Assembly: GCA_011947345.1 (NCBI GenBank)
Contig: JAAVTG010000688.1
Coordinates: 310,001 to 374,000, forward strand
Length of the DNA: 64,000 nt
Reading direction: 5' to 3'
Origin: Phytophthora quininea
Lineage: Eukaryota > Oomycota > Peronosporomycetes > Peronosporales > Peronosporaceae
Positions 45,280 to 57,171 of the stretch are shown here, one piece after another. Position 1 is the stretch's first letter. Every line of letters starts with the position of its first letter. The translations under genes were made by a program, and so were the position numbers. The notes beneath the pieces were generated by a model, which had not been told where the DNA came from, did not search any database, and was given only the letters and a program-made list of their open reading frames with translations.

Positions 45280-46174
45280 GATTGGAGTGGTGAGTTGATG
45301 GATATTGCATTGAACGGAGGGATTATATTTAACTGAATTTGCGTCGCATCAGGATAGTTTACAGCAGCGAGCATGTGAGGAAAGGCAGCTCCTCATCCTG
45401 ACGGTTTGCCCAAAACGCTGTCCTCCAGACTGGCTGCTACGATCGACAAATTTGCGAGGACTTACGATCCACAGTTGAGAGCGTAAACACAAAAACAAAT
45501 TAATCTCTCTCTAACTCAACTCACATGCAGGTAACTTTACTTGCGTTGGAGACGGAAGCTTACTGCACTCACGAACAGTGTGAACTAAATTCAATTACAG
45601 GCTGCTAGCATGCGCTAAACATCACCGCCACAACGTCGATGGCATTTCCGCGTTGAAGCAGCGGCTGGATACCGCCAGTGGTCGACAGTCCCATCCGATT
45701 ACGACCAAGCTTCAGTCAATCGTTCTTTGCGCTAAGATTTTTGTGAGGAAGTGCCGCATGCAGGAAAGACAACAATTGTTTCCCTGTTCGTCGACGTTGT
45801 TGAAGATTATTTAATATTAATACTTTACAACGAATGCCATACATATGCAGTTCCAGCCGTTGACGCTGCCGCCGCCTCGTGCTGCAGCTGGTTGTGATAG
45901 AGTTCAAGACTCACCGGGAAGCGCTTTTCCGACGTCTCCTTTGTTCCCACAGCTATCGCTGGACGAAGATTTCGATTGCAACCGACAAGGTTCGCTGCAC
46001 CATCCTGCAGCCTCCTCGCCGATCGCATTTCTAACGCGAGATGTTGCCGCAAAGACTGCCCTCGCCACAGACTTGCTGTCAACGTGTGGGGATAAGCTAC
46101 GGGATGGGGTACCACAACGCAAGCTGGTTCTCCAGGAGCTGCCATTCCTGCTTTTGCATCGCGGACGACACTCC
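45280..46174. other. Gap between PAP-2 and PAP-3
   Basis: The PAP-3 frame is open from 45845, but that stretch has no PAP similarity. CCATTCC at 46142-46148 followed by a CTTTTGC run is a plausible Inr+FPR for PAP-3. The gap between PAP-3 and PAP-4 (47860-48286) shows nothing. Confidence 0.45.
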
Positions 46175-47859
46175 ATGCGGATGTACAGGGCGGTAAACCT
46201 CGCCGTCGTTGCGAGCGCATATTGCTCGGTGGCTTCGGCCGGATTCAGCTTCGACCTGGTCAAGAGCTTTTTCGACAGTGATGACGCGACTGGCTCCACC
46301 GACTCGACCCAGACCAACAACACGGATGACCGGACGTGTGTGTACGAGTGGTCTTCTCTCAGCTGCTCGCCCAAGGACAAGTGTTCACTGCAGTACGAAT
46401 TCGGAGACACGACTCCTTCCCAGGCCTGTCGACTCACCCATGGAAGTGACTACACCAAAACGCCGCAGCAGTTCCACTTGGCATACGCTGGAGAGGAAGC
46501 CGGCACGGGGATGGCCATCTCCTGGGCGACATTTGAGCTGGAAAAGAACCCCGCCGTCTGGGTCGGTAGCAGCGAGAAAGATATGGCGTTGATGAAGGAC
46601 GTCAAAGTTGAGACCAAGTCGTACTACAAGGACGACGACTACGAACTGTACAGCTACCACGGCGTGGTCACCGGCTTGGAGCCTGACACGAAGTACTTCT
46701 ACAAGGTGGGCAGCTCAACCAACACAAAAGCGCAGAGCACGGTGAGTTCGTTCAAGACAGCTCGAGCCAGCGGCGACAAGACGCCGTTCACGATCGCCGT
46801 CTACGGCGACATGGGCACCGAAGCCAACTCGGTGGACAGCAACAAGCTCGTGAACGGTCTAGTGGACCAGGTGGACTTCATCTACCACTTGGGGGACGTC
46901 TCGTACGCAGACAACGACTTCTCAACGCCAAGCGCATCTTCGGCTTCTTCTACGAGGAAGTCTTCAACAAGTTCATGAACTCGCTGACCAACATCATGCG
47001 GCAGATCCCGTACATGGTCGTCGTGGGCAACCACGAAGCCGAATGCCACTCGCCAACGTGTCTGCTTTCGGACAGCAAGAAGGACCAACTCGGCAACTAC
47101 TCAGCCTTCAACGCTCGGTTCAAGATGCCGTCGGCTGACAGCGGCGGTGTACTCAATATGTGGTATTCTTTCGAGTACGGGTCCGTGCACTTTACCACCA
47201 TCTCGTCCGAGACGGACTACCCGAACGCCCCCACCAACGCCTACTTGACCAAGCGCACGTACGGAAACTTTGGCGATCAGCTGACTTGGTTGGAAGCGGA
47301 CTTGAAGGCGGCGGATGCCAACCGCGAGAACGTGCCGTGGATCATTGTGGGCATGCACCGACCCGTGTACACGCTTCGATCTTGCGATCCGAACGGCGTC
47401 CCGAACAACAACTACGAGTCGCTGAACGTGCAGAAGGCCTTCGAGAAGCTCTTCATCAAGTACAAAGTGGATCTCGTGTACCAAGGCCACGTGCACTGCT
47501 ACGAACGGCACTACCCGACGGCCAACAGCAAGGCCGTGATGGACGGAGTGTCCGAAGACGGCAAGATCTATGACAATCCGCAGGCTCCGGTGCACTTGGT
47601 TGCAGGCATGGCAGGAAACTCCGAAGGCCTGTACCAGTTCGAGAACCCGCCGGACCCAGAGTGGCTCGTCATGATGGACAACAAACGCTACGGCATCACC
47701 ACGCTCAACGTCACCACCACCAAGCTCACCATTACTGCGATTGACGCTGCCACACTGAAGCCTTTCGACGAGTTCGCGATCGTCAAAGGTGGAAAGACCA
47801 AGAAGAAGAAGAAGAAAACTAAAGCAAAGGCCGCAGCCGCGCTAGAAGAGCAGGCGTAA
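46175..47859 (+). CDS. Purple acid phosphatase-like enzyme 3, secreted (one frame break, Lys-rich tail)
   Basis: The ATG at 46175 opens MRMYRAVNLAVVASAYCSVA, a signal peptide; a second ATG six bases on is equally possible, and the frame is open 330 nt further upstream without family similarity. FHLAYAGEEAGTGMAISWA, AVYGDMGTE, HLGDVSYADND, VVGNHEAECHS, VGMHRPVY and YQGHVHCYERHY supply the full PAP ligand set. A single break near 46921, one C missing in a TTC-CTC context, splits it. The C terminus differs from its neighbours: a run of Lys (GGKTKKKKKKTKAKA) after the Ig-like end, so about 561 residues. That basic tail might retain the enzyme at acidic wall polymers (speculation). Confidence 0.9.
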
Positions 47860-48286
47860 CCGGAAGAGTTGATGTGTTGAACGCTGTCGCGTTAGATTTT
47901 TAAACTAATTGAGATGTTGGAGTTCGTGTACAAACTGGTGGCAAGAACAGTGGTCAACACGAGCTGCAGACAAGTCCTGCACGGCAAATATTCCTAGGGC
48001 CATCTGCTCTGGCAGAAACTCGTCGAACTATGTTTCATATTCTCGCCACGACCACAATCAAATGGCAGTGTCATCGCTTCCCGATCCTTTCAAAGTCAAA
48101 CTCACATCGACGAGGTGCACTTGGCGGATTTTGTCACGTCGGGGATAACTTTCGCGATGGGGACTTCATCGCTGCAGCACCACGACCAAAGCCACGCCAT
48201 GACCAGTGTTGAAACCACTCGACCGCTTCAGCCAGCTGGCATTTCGCCTCTCGCGGACAAGCCGCTCGCAACTTTTGTGCGTCAAG

Positions 48287-49968
48287 ATGCGAGGCGCTCA
48301 AGTTTTCGCGGTGGCCGCTGCTGCCATTTCGGTGGCGACTGCGAGACCCAGCGGTTTGGTGGACAAGGTCAAGCATTTCTTTAGTGACGACGACGACTCG
48401 GCCGCCTCGGGCAGCGCTGTCGACGATGCCAAGTGCGTGTACAAGTGGTCGTCGCTCAGCTGCACACCCGAAGACTCGTGCTCGCTGCAGTACCAACTGG
48501 GAGACCTCACCCCGTCCGAAGCGTGTCGTGTCAGCAAAACGAGCAGCGCGACCAAAATCCCGCAGCAACTGCATTTGGCCTTCGCTGGAGGGGAAGCGGG
48601 CACTGGGATGGCCATCTCCTGGACGACATTCGAGTTGGACAGGGACCCAACGCTCTGGCTGGGCAAGAGCGAAGCAAAGTTGAAAGTTGCGACTACAGCC
48701 GAGATTGCCACCAAGTCGTACTACAAAGACGACGACTACTCTCTCTACAGCTACCACGCAGTGGTGAGTGGGCTCAAGCCGAACGCCGATTACTTCTACA
48801 AGGTGGGCAGTGGCTCCGACAAAACTTTCCAAAGTCCTGTTAGTTCGTTCACAACTGCACGGGCCAGTGGTGATGACAGTCCGTTCACGGTCGCCGTCTA
48901 CGGAGACTTGGGCGCCGACGACAACTCGGTGGCGACCAACAAGTACGTCAACAGTCTGGTGGACAAAGTCGATTTCGTCTACCACTTGGGCGACATTTCC
49001 TACGCTGACAACGCGTTCCTGATAGCCAAGCGAGTGTTTGGGTTTTACTACGAGCAGGTCTACAACAAGTTCATGAACTCAATGACTAACGTGATGCGGC
49101 AGATGGCCTATATGGTGCTGGTGGGCAACCACGAGGCGGAATGCCACTCGCCGGCCTGTTTGGTCTCCAAGAGCAAGAAGGAGCAGCTCGGCAATTACTC
49201 GGCCTTCAACTCTCGCTTCCGGATGCCGTCGCCCGAAAGTGATGGTGTTCTCAATATGTGGTACTCCTACGAGTTCGCGTCGGCGCATTTCACGACCATC
49301 TCGTCCGAGACCGACTATCCGAACTACCCGACCAATGCGTACTACACCAACCGCACGTACGGACACTTTGGAGACCAGTTGTCCTGGCTGGAGGCTGATC
49401 TGGAAGCTGCAGACGCCAATCGTGACAATGTACCGTGGCTGATTGTTGGCATGCATCGCCCCATGTACACACTGCGATCGTGCAGCGCCGACGGCGATCC
49501 AAACAATGAATATGAGGCGTCGTACGTGCAGCAGGCTTTTGAAGACCTCTTCATCAAGTACAAGGTGGATTTGGTGCTGCAAGGCCACGTTCACGCCTAC
49601 GAGCGACACTTCCCCACGGCAACGGCAGTGCCGTCATGGATGGAGTGTCGAATGACAGTGCGACGTACACAGATCCACAAGCGCCAGTGTATGTGATTGC
49701 CGGCGCTGCAGGTGGACCTGAGGGCTTGTACCAATATAGGGACCCTCCCTCCCCGACTGGCTGGTGACCATGGACAACATTCACTACAGCATGATGAAGA
49801 TGCGTGACGCCAACAAACCTCACACTGACGATGATCGAAAGCGCTACTGGAGCGGTCCACGATGAGTTTTCTATCGTCAAGAGTGCAGGAGTGAGCGAGC
49901 AAAAACAGAGGAACTCAACAACGTCGTCAGCGACGTCAAAGTCAACGTCAAAGCAAGATCCTGCCTGA
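48287..49968 (+). CDS. Purple acid phosphatase-like enzyme 4, secreted (three 3' frame breaks)
   Basis: The ATG at 48287 opens a signal peptide (MRGAQVFAVAAAAISVATA). The first 440 residues are open: LHLAFAGGEAGTGMAISWT, AVYGDLGAD, HLGDISYADNA, LVGNHEAECHS, VGMHRPMY and LQGHVHAYERHF, so all metal-ligand blocks are readable. The C-terminal part needs three corrections, near 49619 (A run), 49752 (C run) and 49803 (GT repeat). Beyond these the Ig-like end (MIESATGAVHDEFSIVK) runs to a TGA at 49966 after a Ser/Thr/Lys tail. It sits 427 bp after PAP-3 on the same strand, so PAP2-4 are a tandem triplet. Confidence 0.88.
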
Positions 49969-50419
49969 ATGGCCTTGCCAGCCACACGAGTGTCCAACCT
50001 AAGGCTCAGTCGGGCCCGAACCAAGTTGCTCTCAGCACATCAGACTTCGAAGTTTGTTCGACGCTTGTGTGGGTAGCAGATCGAGTTACCGTGCGGAAAA
50101 GCCAAAGCACCACAAGTATCAAGCGAGGCGGACAGTCTCCTAAAGCTGCGGGGGACAGGGCGTAAGATTCTAAATCACGACTCGAGATAAGCTGGCTGAA
50201 CTTGAGTCCGACACGAAATAATGCTCCAGATCAAGAAATGATGGCAAAAAGTAGTGAACAAGACGGAGGAAGTATGTTGTATGCACCGTTAGGACTACCA
50301 GTCTAAAGACCTACTACACCAGCAACATGAAGTTAAATATTCGCAGCCCCGTATCCTGCAGTCCTGGCAGTGTTCTAGGCAGAGCGAAGTAGTTCGTACA
50401 TAAAGCACAAAAAGTAGAC
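49969..50419. other. Convergent gap between PAP-4 and MYB-1
   Basis: 3' flanks of both genes. No feature recognised. Confidence 0.45.
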
Positions 50420-51106
50420 TTAGCATTCGCTCGAGAAGTTCTCGATAAAGAAGTCGAGCGACTCGCTGAGCGTTGGCAGGTCGTCCAAGTCCATGGCGAA
50501 TGCCGAGTCGTCGAACAGGAAAGATGATGAGACCGATGACGGCGAAGCCCCGTCGTCTGAAAGTGGGTGGAACTTCTTGTCGTCGTATTCCACCGGCACA
50601 AGTGTGGGGCGCTGGAACTCGGTTGGTGGCGGTTCCGCCACCGCCGCCACGGGTGTCGTCACAATTGGGGTCGGCTTCATCTCGTGATGGTGGCTCCGTC
50701 GCGCGTGTTTGCGGAGCTCCGGCGGCAAACTGATCAGAGTGTGCAGAGCCAACACGTCGTGGTCGATGCGGTGCTCGCGGCGGAGACGGATCGCCTTGCC
50801 GGTTTGCATGCCGTGGAGACGGCGAGAGACCTTTTCCTGGTATTTCTGCGCGTGGGTCTGCACCTGCCGCACGGATCGAGTGCCGATGTACTCGGTGATG
50901 GCCTTCCACGGCCCCTGCGGGTACTTCTTGAGTGCTTCGAGGAACCGGTCGTGCTCGTCGCTTGACCAGACCCCCACTGCTCGGTTCGGGTGGGTCGGTT
51001 TGCCCGTGGTGGCTTTCATCGACAAGGTCGGGCTGCTGGTCGCAGTCGTTGCGGTCGGCGAGGTCAACACCATGATGGTTGAGTCGGATCGAGCTCGTGC
51101 TGCCAT
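50420..51106 (-). CDS. SHAQKYF-class single-repeat MYB transcription factor 1
   Basis: Intact, 228 residues. A single MYB repeat (WSSDEHDRFLEALKKYPQGP, then ITEYIGTRSVRQVQTHAQKY) has the three spaced aromatic positions and the THAQKYxEK end that defines the plant and protist SHAQKYF class. These bind DNA as monomers or dimers at I-box/GATA-like sites in plants; targets in oomycetes are unknown. The C terminus is rich in Pro, Thr and Val, then acidic (FAMDLDDLPTLSESLDFFIE), which looks like an activation region. An Inr match (TCATTCC) lies only 13 bp before the ATG, giving a very short leader. No frame break. Confidence 0.9.
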   Translation of the reverse strand: MAARARSDSTIMVLTSPTATTATSSPTLSMKATTGKPTHPNRAVGVWSSDEHDRFLEALKKYPQGPWKAITEYIGTRSVRQVQTHAQKYQEKVSRRLHGMQTGKAIRLRREHRIDHDVLALHTLISLPPELRKHARRSHHHEMKPTPIVTTPVAAVAEPPPTEFQRPTLVPVEYDDKKFHPLSDDGASPSSVSSSFLFDDSAFAMDLDDLPTLSESLDFFIENFSSEC

Positions 51107-52451
51107 GAAGTGAATTCGGGAATGAGTGGCGTCGACCCTCGGGACCGACTTCGCTGAGCAACGGCAAGCCGAAATCCTACACAGTCGCTAAGGACAGGCG
51201 AGATCGCTCCAAAGTGAAGAGGAGACCGGTCGACGACATTTTTTGCAGAGACTCTGGACCACACACGCGCCGCGCCGCTGCGTCCTGCAATGTGTAAGCA
51301 GTCACGCCGCCGTGTCACCGCCGACGCCGCCGCAGTGGTCTACCAGTTGAAGCAATCGCGCCACTTATTGCGGGCTGCAGCGTCTTGATGGGTCCGGCCT
51401 CGCTTGCCGTCCAGAACTCGGCGCGAATTTGAACACAGAAGGCCGCTAGACTTCAGCCAGCGCTGGCCAGCCCCTGATTCATTGGGACGGATGGGGCTCA
51501 TTTGCCAGAGCTGTGGCCAGCAGATAGGAATCCGGGCCGAAAAGCAGCGAAAGGAGCTCGGGAAGCCATGTCACGGCAACCCACAAAGATCCGACAGCGA
51601 TCGGCACTTACACCTGCAGCGAGCTACGAACTATGACGGCTAAACCGCATTAGCCATCGGCGACGCGAAAGAGCTGCTCATTACCGTGTCAATAGCCGGA
51701 CAAGAAACAAAGTGTTGTTAACGCTGTTTCGAGAAGCTCCACCCGCAGCCAGAACTGAGCGCTCCCCGCTGACCTTTACGAACAAAATCACTGTCGATCA
51801 AAGCGTTTAGCGTGCTCAACGGCGCCTTGCAACGTCCACGAAACCTGTCGCGGGATTGAAGTGCTTGCAAGTTTCTCAAGGATTTCACGAATAGGTTCAC
51901 AACAACGCTCACCACTACCGACTTTTGTATTGTTTGACCACCGAAGAGTTGCTGTCGCACTCACCAGTGGCGACCCAAATTCCTCTGTCCACTGGTCAGC
52001 GCAGTCGCCGCACGCCAGCGTGCGGCTTAGTCCTGGCCCAGCTGCAGCAATCACTTTTGAGCGCTGTGCGGGCACCAGTCCAGCAGACTTTCTCGCGTTC
52101 AACGGCCAAGATTGACACGAACGTTTCCGAGGTTGAGTCGCAGCGCTTCACAGTATCACTGTGGTCGTGACACGCCTCACTTTCTGAGACGCCAGTCAAC
52201 ACGAGTTCTTGCATGCTGTACATGTCGTGTTTTCCTCCTGCTGTTTTAGTTCTGTATGGTCGACGAAGGCAAAGCCTCTCGCCGCCACTCAAACCAATCT
52301 ACGTACTCCTTGGGCTAGCTACTAGAACGCACACGCTCGCTGACACCTCCATCTAATTCGAAGCTTCAGCGATTCACCAGGCCCGGCTTGAATCACTCGG
52401 GCGAAATCGGTGGGAAATCTCGGTCTCCATGGCTGGACTCGCTTTCCCCTT
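51107..52451. other. Gap between MYB-1 and myosin 3' end
   Basis: 1.35 kb. Upstream of MYB-1 only the Inr match stands out; the rest holds short chance frames. Confidence 0.45.
51119..51125 (-). promoter_or_regulatory. Inr element of MYB-1
   Basis: TCATTCC on the minus strand with GAATTCAC next to it, 13 bp before the ATG, implying a very short leader. Confidence 0.5.
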
Positions 52452-55400
52452 TCACTTATTTCGGTGGAAGAACGAGTTGCGCGGGTTGTGATCGCTGCGA
52501 CTCGAGCGGAAGATGCCACTGGAGCGCTGGTAACTGTTGGGGCTTCCCGATGAAATGCTCGAGTTGGACGTCTCCACGGGCGAGAGACTTAACGTCGACG
52601 CAGACATCCGACTGCTCGAGCTCTGGTTGTTGGCGAGGATCGAGATGCGCTGGAAGTCCTCGACCTCCATGGGTGGCGACCGCTCCATGCGCGGGTGCGC
52701 TATCGTGGACTGGCGCAGGTTTCCCTGCGTGTCCATTTGCGAGAGGGTGATGCGCATGCTCGTGCCGATAAACTCCTTCGTATGAACATGCACTTGGATG
52801 TCAGGCCGCTCGGCCAGTTTGGGGATCACGAGCTGCATGAACCCGTCCAGCATCATGGGCGTCACGTACTTGAGCTCGACGCCCATGGGGAAGGTATCCG
52901 ACACGATGGGGCCGCCGTCCAGCACGTTCTTGAGCCACCTCGTCATATAGTCTAGTTTCTTCGGGTTGCCCTGCGCCCAGTCCGTTAGCAGTCGCTTCCA
53001 AGGCACCGAGCCCAGCGTGTAGTGCATCGGCGGCGGGAAGTTGCGGATCTCTTCCCAGTGGTCCTTCACTCTCCGCGCGTTGCCCTTGCTGGACACTTTG
53101 CTCTTGGCATGCGCAATACGCGCCGCACTCTTCAGCAGCAAGTGGTGCGCCTCGGCCGACTTTTGGTCCATGATCCCATTAGCTGCCGCCGTGGCCAACA
53201 GCGACTTGTCTGATGACAGCGACGTTAAAGAGCCTCGACTGTTAGTAGCAGGTGGAGCACTGTTCGCTTGGGTGATACTACCGATGTCCGTGGGCAGCTC
53301 ACGCGACTCACAAATGTACGAGCGCAGCTTCTCGTACTCCGTCTCAATGGCCGCCAGATACGTCAAGTCCTTGCTCTCCTGGTCGCGGTGGGCCAGCTTT
53401 TGCACCTGCTCACCCACCTCCTTCGACTGCTGCCAGTTCTTCAGAGTGCGGTTCTCCGTCTTTAGCCGCTGGATCTCCGACTCTTGCTTCTCGAGTTGCT
53501 GACGCAGCTTCTCGTTCTCCTCGTGAAGAGCTGTGATCACTTCATGACTTTCGTCAAGAATGCCACTGGTGCCACTGAATCGGCTGTTCAGCATCGATCC
53601 GCGCGAGCCAATGGTGCCGCGGTCGCTTCCGCCCGATGACGCGTGCGGCACGTCGGACGGACTGAGCGAGAGAGCCTTCGAACCTGATGGGGACATCTTG
53701 GCAGTAGCGTTAAGCTGCTTCCTGTCCAGCTTCATCTGAAGCTGAGCAACCTTGGAACCGAGTTCTTTATAAGCCTTTTCCTTCTCCATTTTGCGCAGGA
53801 ACACAAGGCGGAGGAGAGAGAAGCGCCAGAATCCTTGCAGTCGCTTCACAGCTGATAGCTGCCTCAAGTAGCGTTTGCGCTCCATGTGCATTCGGCAGTA
53901 GGCCTGGAATCGGACGATGCAGTAGTCAAACTTGAGGACACGGTACATCTTACGCGCTGATACGCCGCGAGCTTGAGCTTGCAGCAGCACGACACCTCTA
54001 CGCAGCTTCAGGAACCGCTTGCGCAGCACATGGCGACGCCAGTACTTTTGGATGACCACAACCTGCTGCTTCTGTCGCAAGAACCTGCGGCGTACCAGCC
54101 AACAGCGCACATTCTTCTGCAATACGATCGCGTATTTGCGAAGAGCCCAACCACGCTTGGTCTCCAGCTCTTCCAGAACTCCTTCGCGGAAGTAGACGCG
54201 GGTCAGACCCACCTGGTAGTCCTGGATGTTGCGGCCTGGCAGTAGCTTCTCCATCATTTCTTCACATTGAGTCTTAACGTGTTCAGTATCCGAGTCGCTG
54301 ACAAACTTGTTTTGTTGGTGGGGAGGCAGTGAACCGCTCAGAAGCACACGGAACTTCTTGATACACTCGAGATGCGGCATACGACTGGGGTATGCACTTC
54401 GGGAGACGCGAATGGCTTCGATGACACCAGCGCAACGCAGTTGGCTCACGATCTCACCGTGAGAGAAGCAGTTGGCACTCTTCAGGCCATTAGGCTTCAA
54501 ACAACGGACGTAGTGCACCTCCGTCAGACCAATCTTCTCCATCAGTTGGGACAAACTCTCTTTGAACTGAGTACCCACTGTCGTCCGGCGCGTCTGAGCG
54601 TGACCTCCCTTCTTACTGCTCCGCCCACGCGACACAGATGCACTGGCCGTGCTGCTGTTTGCGCTCATATCATCGGTGAACATCTTGGACAGAATGTTCA
54701 GCTTCGACTTGCTCATGCACTGCTTAATATCGGGCAGAATGGCATCGCGGTGCTTGTCGAGGAAGCCCGTGGCGTCATACGTCACCTTGCCAGCGTAGTG
54801 ATAGATGGAGAAGGCACATTTGTTGAGTCGTGGCGTCTCTAGCAGCGGGTTGTTCTCCATCACGGCGCCTAGTTTACTCGCAAACGATGCATCCGTGCCC
54901 GTAGCAAGCAGACTCTTCGTTTAGGAAACTGATGACACCCAGACGGCCTTCAATGAGGTTCAGCACATCCTGGTTGTCTGCAAACGTGATGTGCGACCAC
55001 GAGATGTTCTCCTCCTCGTACTCAATCTGTACCGTCTTCAACACGTCCTGGACGAACTTCTGCTGCAACTTTTCGTTGGCATAGTTGATGCAGAATTGCT
55101 CGAACGAGTTCGTCTCGAAGTGCTCAAAACCAAAGATATCCAGAATGCCAATGAACGATCCAGCGCCCTTAATCTTGACGCCAATGGTGTGGTTGATCTG
55201 CTCCACAAGCCACAGGAACAGCTTCGAGTACAGACTCTTAGCTAGAGCATCGCGACAGTCAGCCGCCTGGTCATGCGTCATAGGCTTCAAAATCACCTCA
55301 CGCCCCACAAACACATTGCGGTTGCACACGGCACGCTCCAGCGCCTCAACTTCAACGCCCAGAAGACGGCAAACCACGGTGAAGTGTTTCAGATCGACCA

Positions 55401-56674
55401 ACTGCGAGGCGTCCACGTCGCCATTGCGCGTGGTGAACTCTGTCTCTCCGAGATGCAGCACGGCGCCCAGAATCTTGAAAATCTCCTGTTGTTGATCCTG
55501 GTTAATGCCCACTAGCTCAAGCGCTTCTCTCGTGCGGTTGAGATCACCTTCGTCTTCGCCGTCGGGCGCTTCGGTGTTTTCCGACACGTACTTGAATGAG
55601 TCGACCATGTCCAGCTCGAGATCAGGAAACTGTTTCCGCTGAGCCAATAGCTGGTAAAAGATGTGGAAGTTGCGCTCTCCAGCTGCTTGCGTCGTGACTC
55701 GGCTCTTCTCGAGCAGATACGTGCGAGATCTGGCGCCAATGAGTTGTCCCTCCAGCGTGAACTGCAGCTCTGTGAACTTGCCGAACCGACTCGAGTTGTC
55801 GTTGCGCACAGTCTTGGCGTTACCGAAGGACTCCAGCAACGGGTTGGCCTGGATGATTTGCTGGATGACTTTGGAGTTGGAGTTGGTGGCAAGAGCGGCC
55901 AAGTGGCTCATGACGATCTTAGTCGTCTCTGTTTTGCCGGCTCCTGACTCTCCCGACACCAGAATGCTCTGGTTTTCCTGTTTTTGACGCATGTTGAAGA
56001 ACGCCTCCATGGAGACCGCGTACACGTGCGGGGGTTTGTTCTCTCGCTTGCCGTCGCTGAACTTCTCCATCGTCTGCTTGGAATACAGATCCAGCCACTG
56101 GTACGGGTTCACGGCGATGCAAATGCGGCCAGTATACGTGTCTGTCAAGTGTATACAGCTTAGAAACTCATCTCAACAGCATTAGAAATTCACTCGACAC
56201 GTACATGGCAATTGCCGGAAGAAACGCCGTCTCAGGTTATACAGGATCGAGGCTTCGTGCAGGTGATCAATGAGGATCATGTCCTCGAAGCCCGAGGCGC
56301 TCTCACTCGTGTTCTGCAGTGGCAGCGACGTCTTGCCGCCATCGGCCTCCACCGACGTGTTCTTGGCACTCAGCGCCTCCAGCACCGTCGCGTCTGTAAG
56401 ATCGAGCGCGCGCTGAGAGCCCGCCAGCGCCTTGAGTTCTCGCTCGGGGGCCAAACCCTCCAGCACCTGCGCGTCCCGAGGTCCCACCACCTCGTCCAGA
56501 CGCACCGTGAGCTGCTTGCCGTCGGCGCTGACCTGGCAAATGACGCCGGGCAGCCAAACGTGCTCGGCGTCGGGGGCGTATACCTGAATGTACAATGTGT
56601 GTATACACGGCAATCAGCAGGCAGTGGAGCACACTAGCGACGGAGAAGGGTTAACCCACCTTGATCCCCTCCAT
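52452..56674 (-). CDS. Unconventional myosin heavy chain (three exons, one frame break)
   Basis: Exons on the minus strand are 56674..56660 (MEGIK), 56583..56205 and 56141..52452, with introns of 76 and 63 nt. An N-terminal SH3-like segment (VWLPGVICQVSADGKQLTVR) leads into the motor: P-loop GESGAGKT, switch I NDNSSRFGKF, switch II DIFGFE and converter region. A break near 54910, where a CT dinucleotide is missing in a CT repeat, precedes NNPLLETPRLNKCAFSIYHY. Five or six IQ motifs follow (WLVRRRFLRQKQQVVVIQKY and onward), then a coiled coil, then an unrecognised globular tail (SVPWKRLLTDWAQGN, TPMMLDGFMQLVIPKLAE) and a Ser-rich end. The total is about 1362 residues. It moves cargo along actin; class is unresolved. 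Confidence 0.9.
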
Positions 56675-57171
56675 TGCGAGACTGCCTGCCGCTTTGTGTC
56701 CCTCGATGCGGCGCGTTTGCTCTCTGCGGAGCGTCGAGATCGAGCGATCGGATGACCTCCTTTTCTCCCTTCGCAATGTGCCTCCCCTTGGGTCAGATGT
56801 ATTGGACGAATATCTAACGTGAAGCAGTACATTGCTCGAATACTGTTTTATGTTATATTATCGACCAATCAAATCGATCTATGACCATGTGGCTTCATTT
56901 TTTGTGTTACGCGTGGACGACGTGGATTTTCTCACCCGATTGTGCCCATTTGAGCTGCGCCGACGGACCTCGCGGCAGTCGTAAGCGAGACACCTGGGCG
57001 TCTGCTGCATCTCGACCAGGGGCAGCAGGCAGCAGAGGATGAAGAAGCACACAGCTGACGAACGACGTTGGCGACACGAAAATCATTTTTAGCATACAAA
57101 CCTCAAGTCAAGACCCCTTTTATGTGGAGCCTCTTGACAATTGGCAGGATACGCCGCTGCACCGAGTGGCC
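56675..57171. other. Divergent promoter region of myosin and oligopeptidase
   Basis: About 500 bp between the two start codons. No clear Inr+FPR pair seen. Confidence 0.45.

Noticed and set aside
45845..46174. N-terminal extension of PAP-3
   Set aside because: Open by chance; the signal peptide begins at 46175 and a promoter-like element lies inside the extension.
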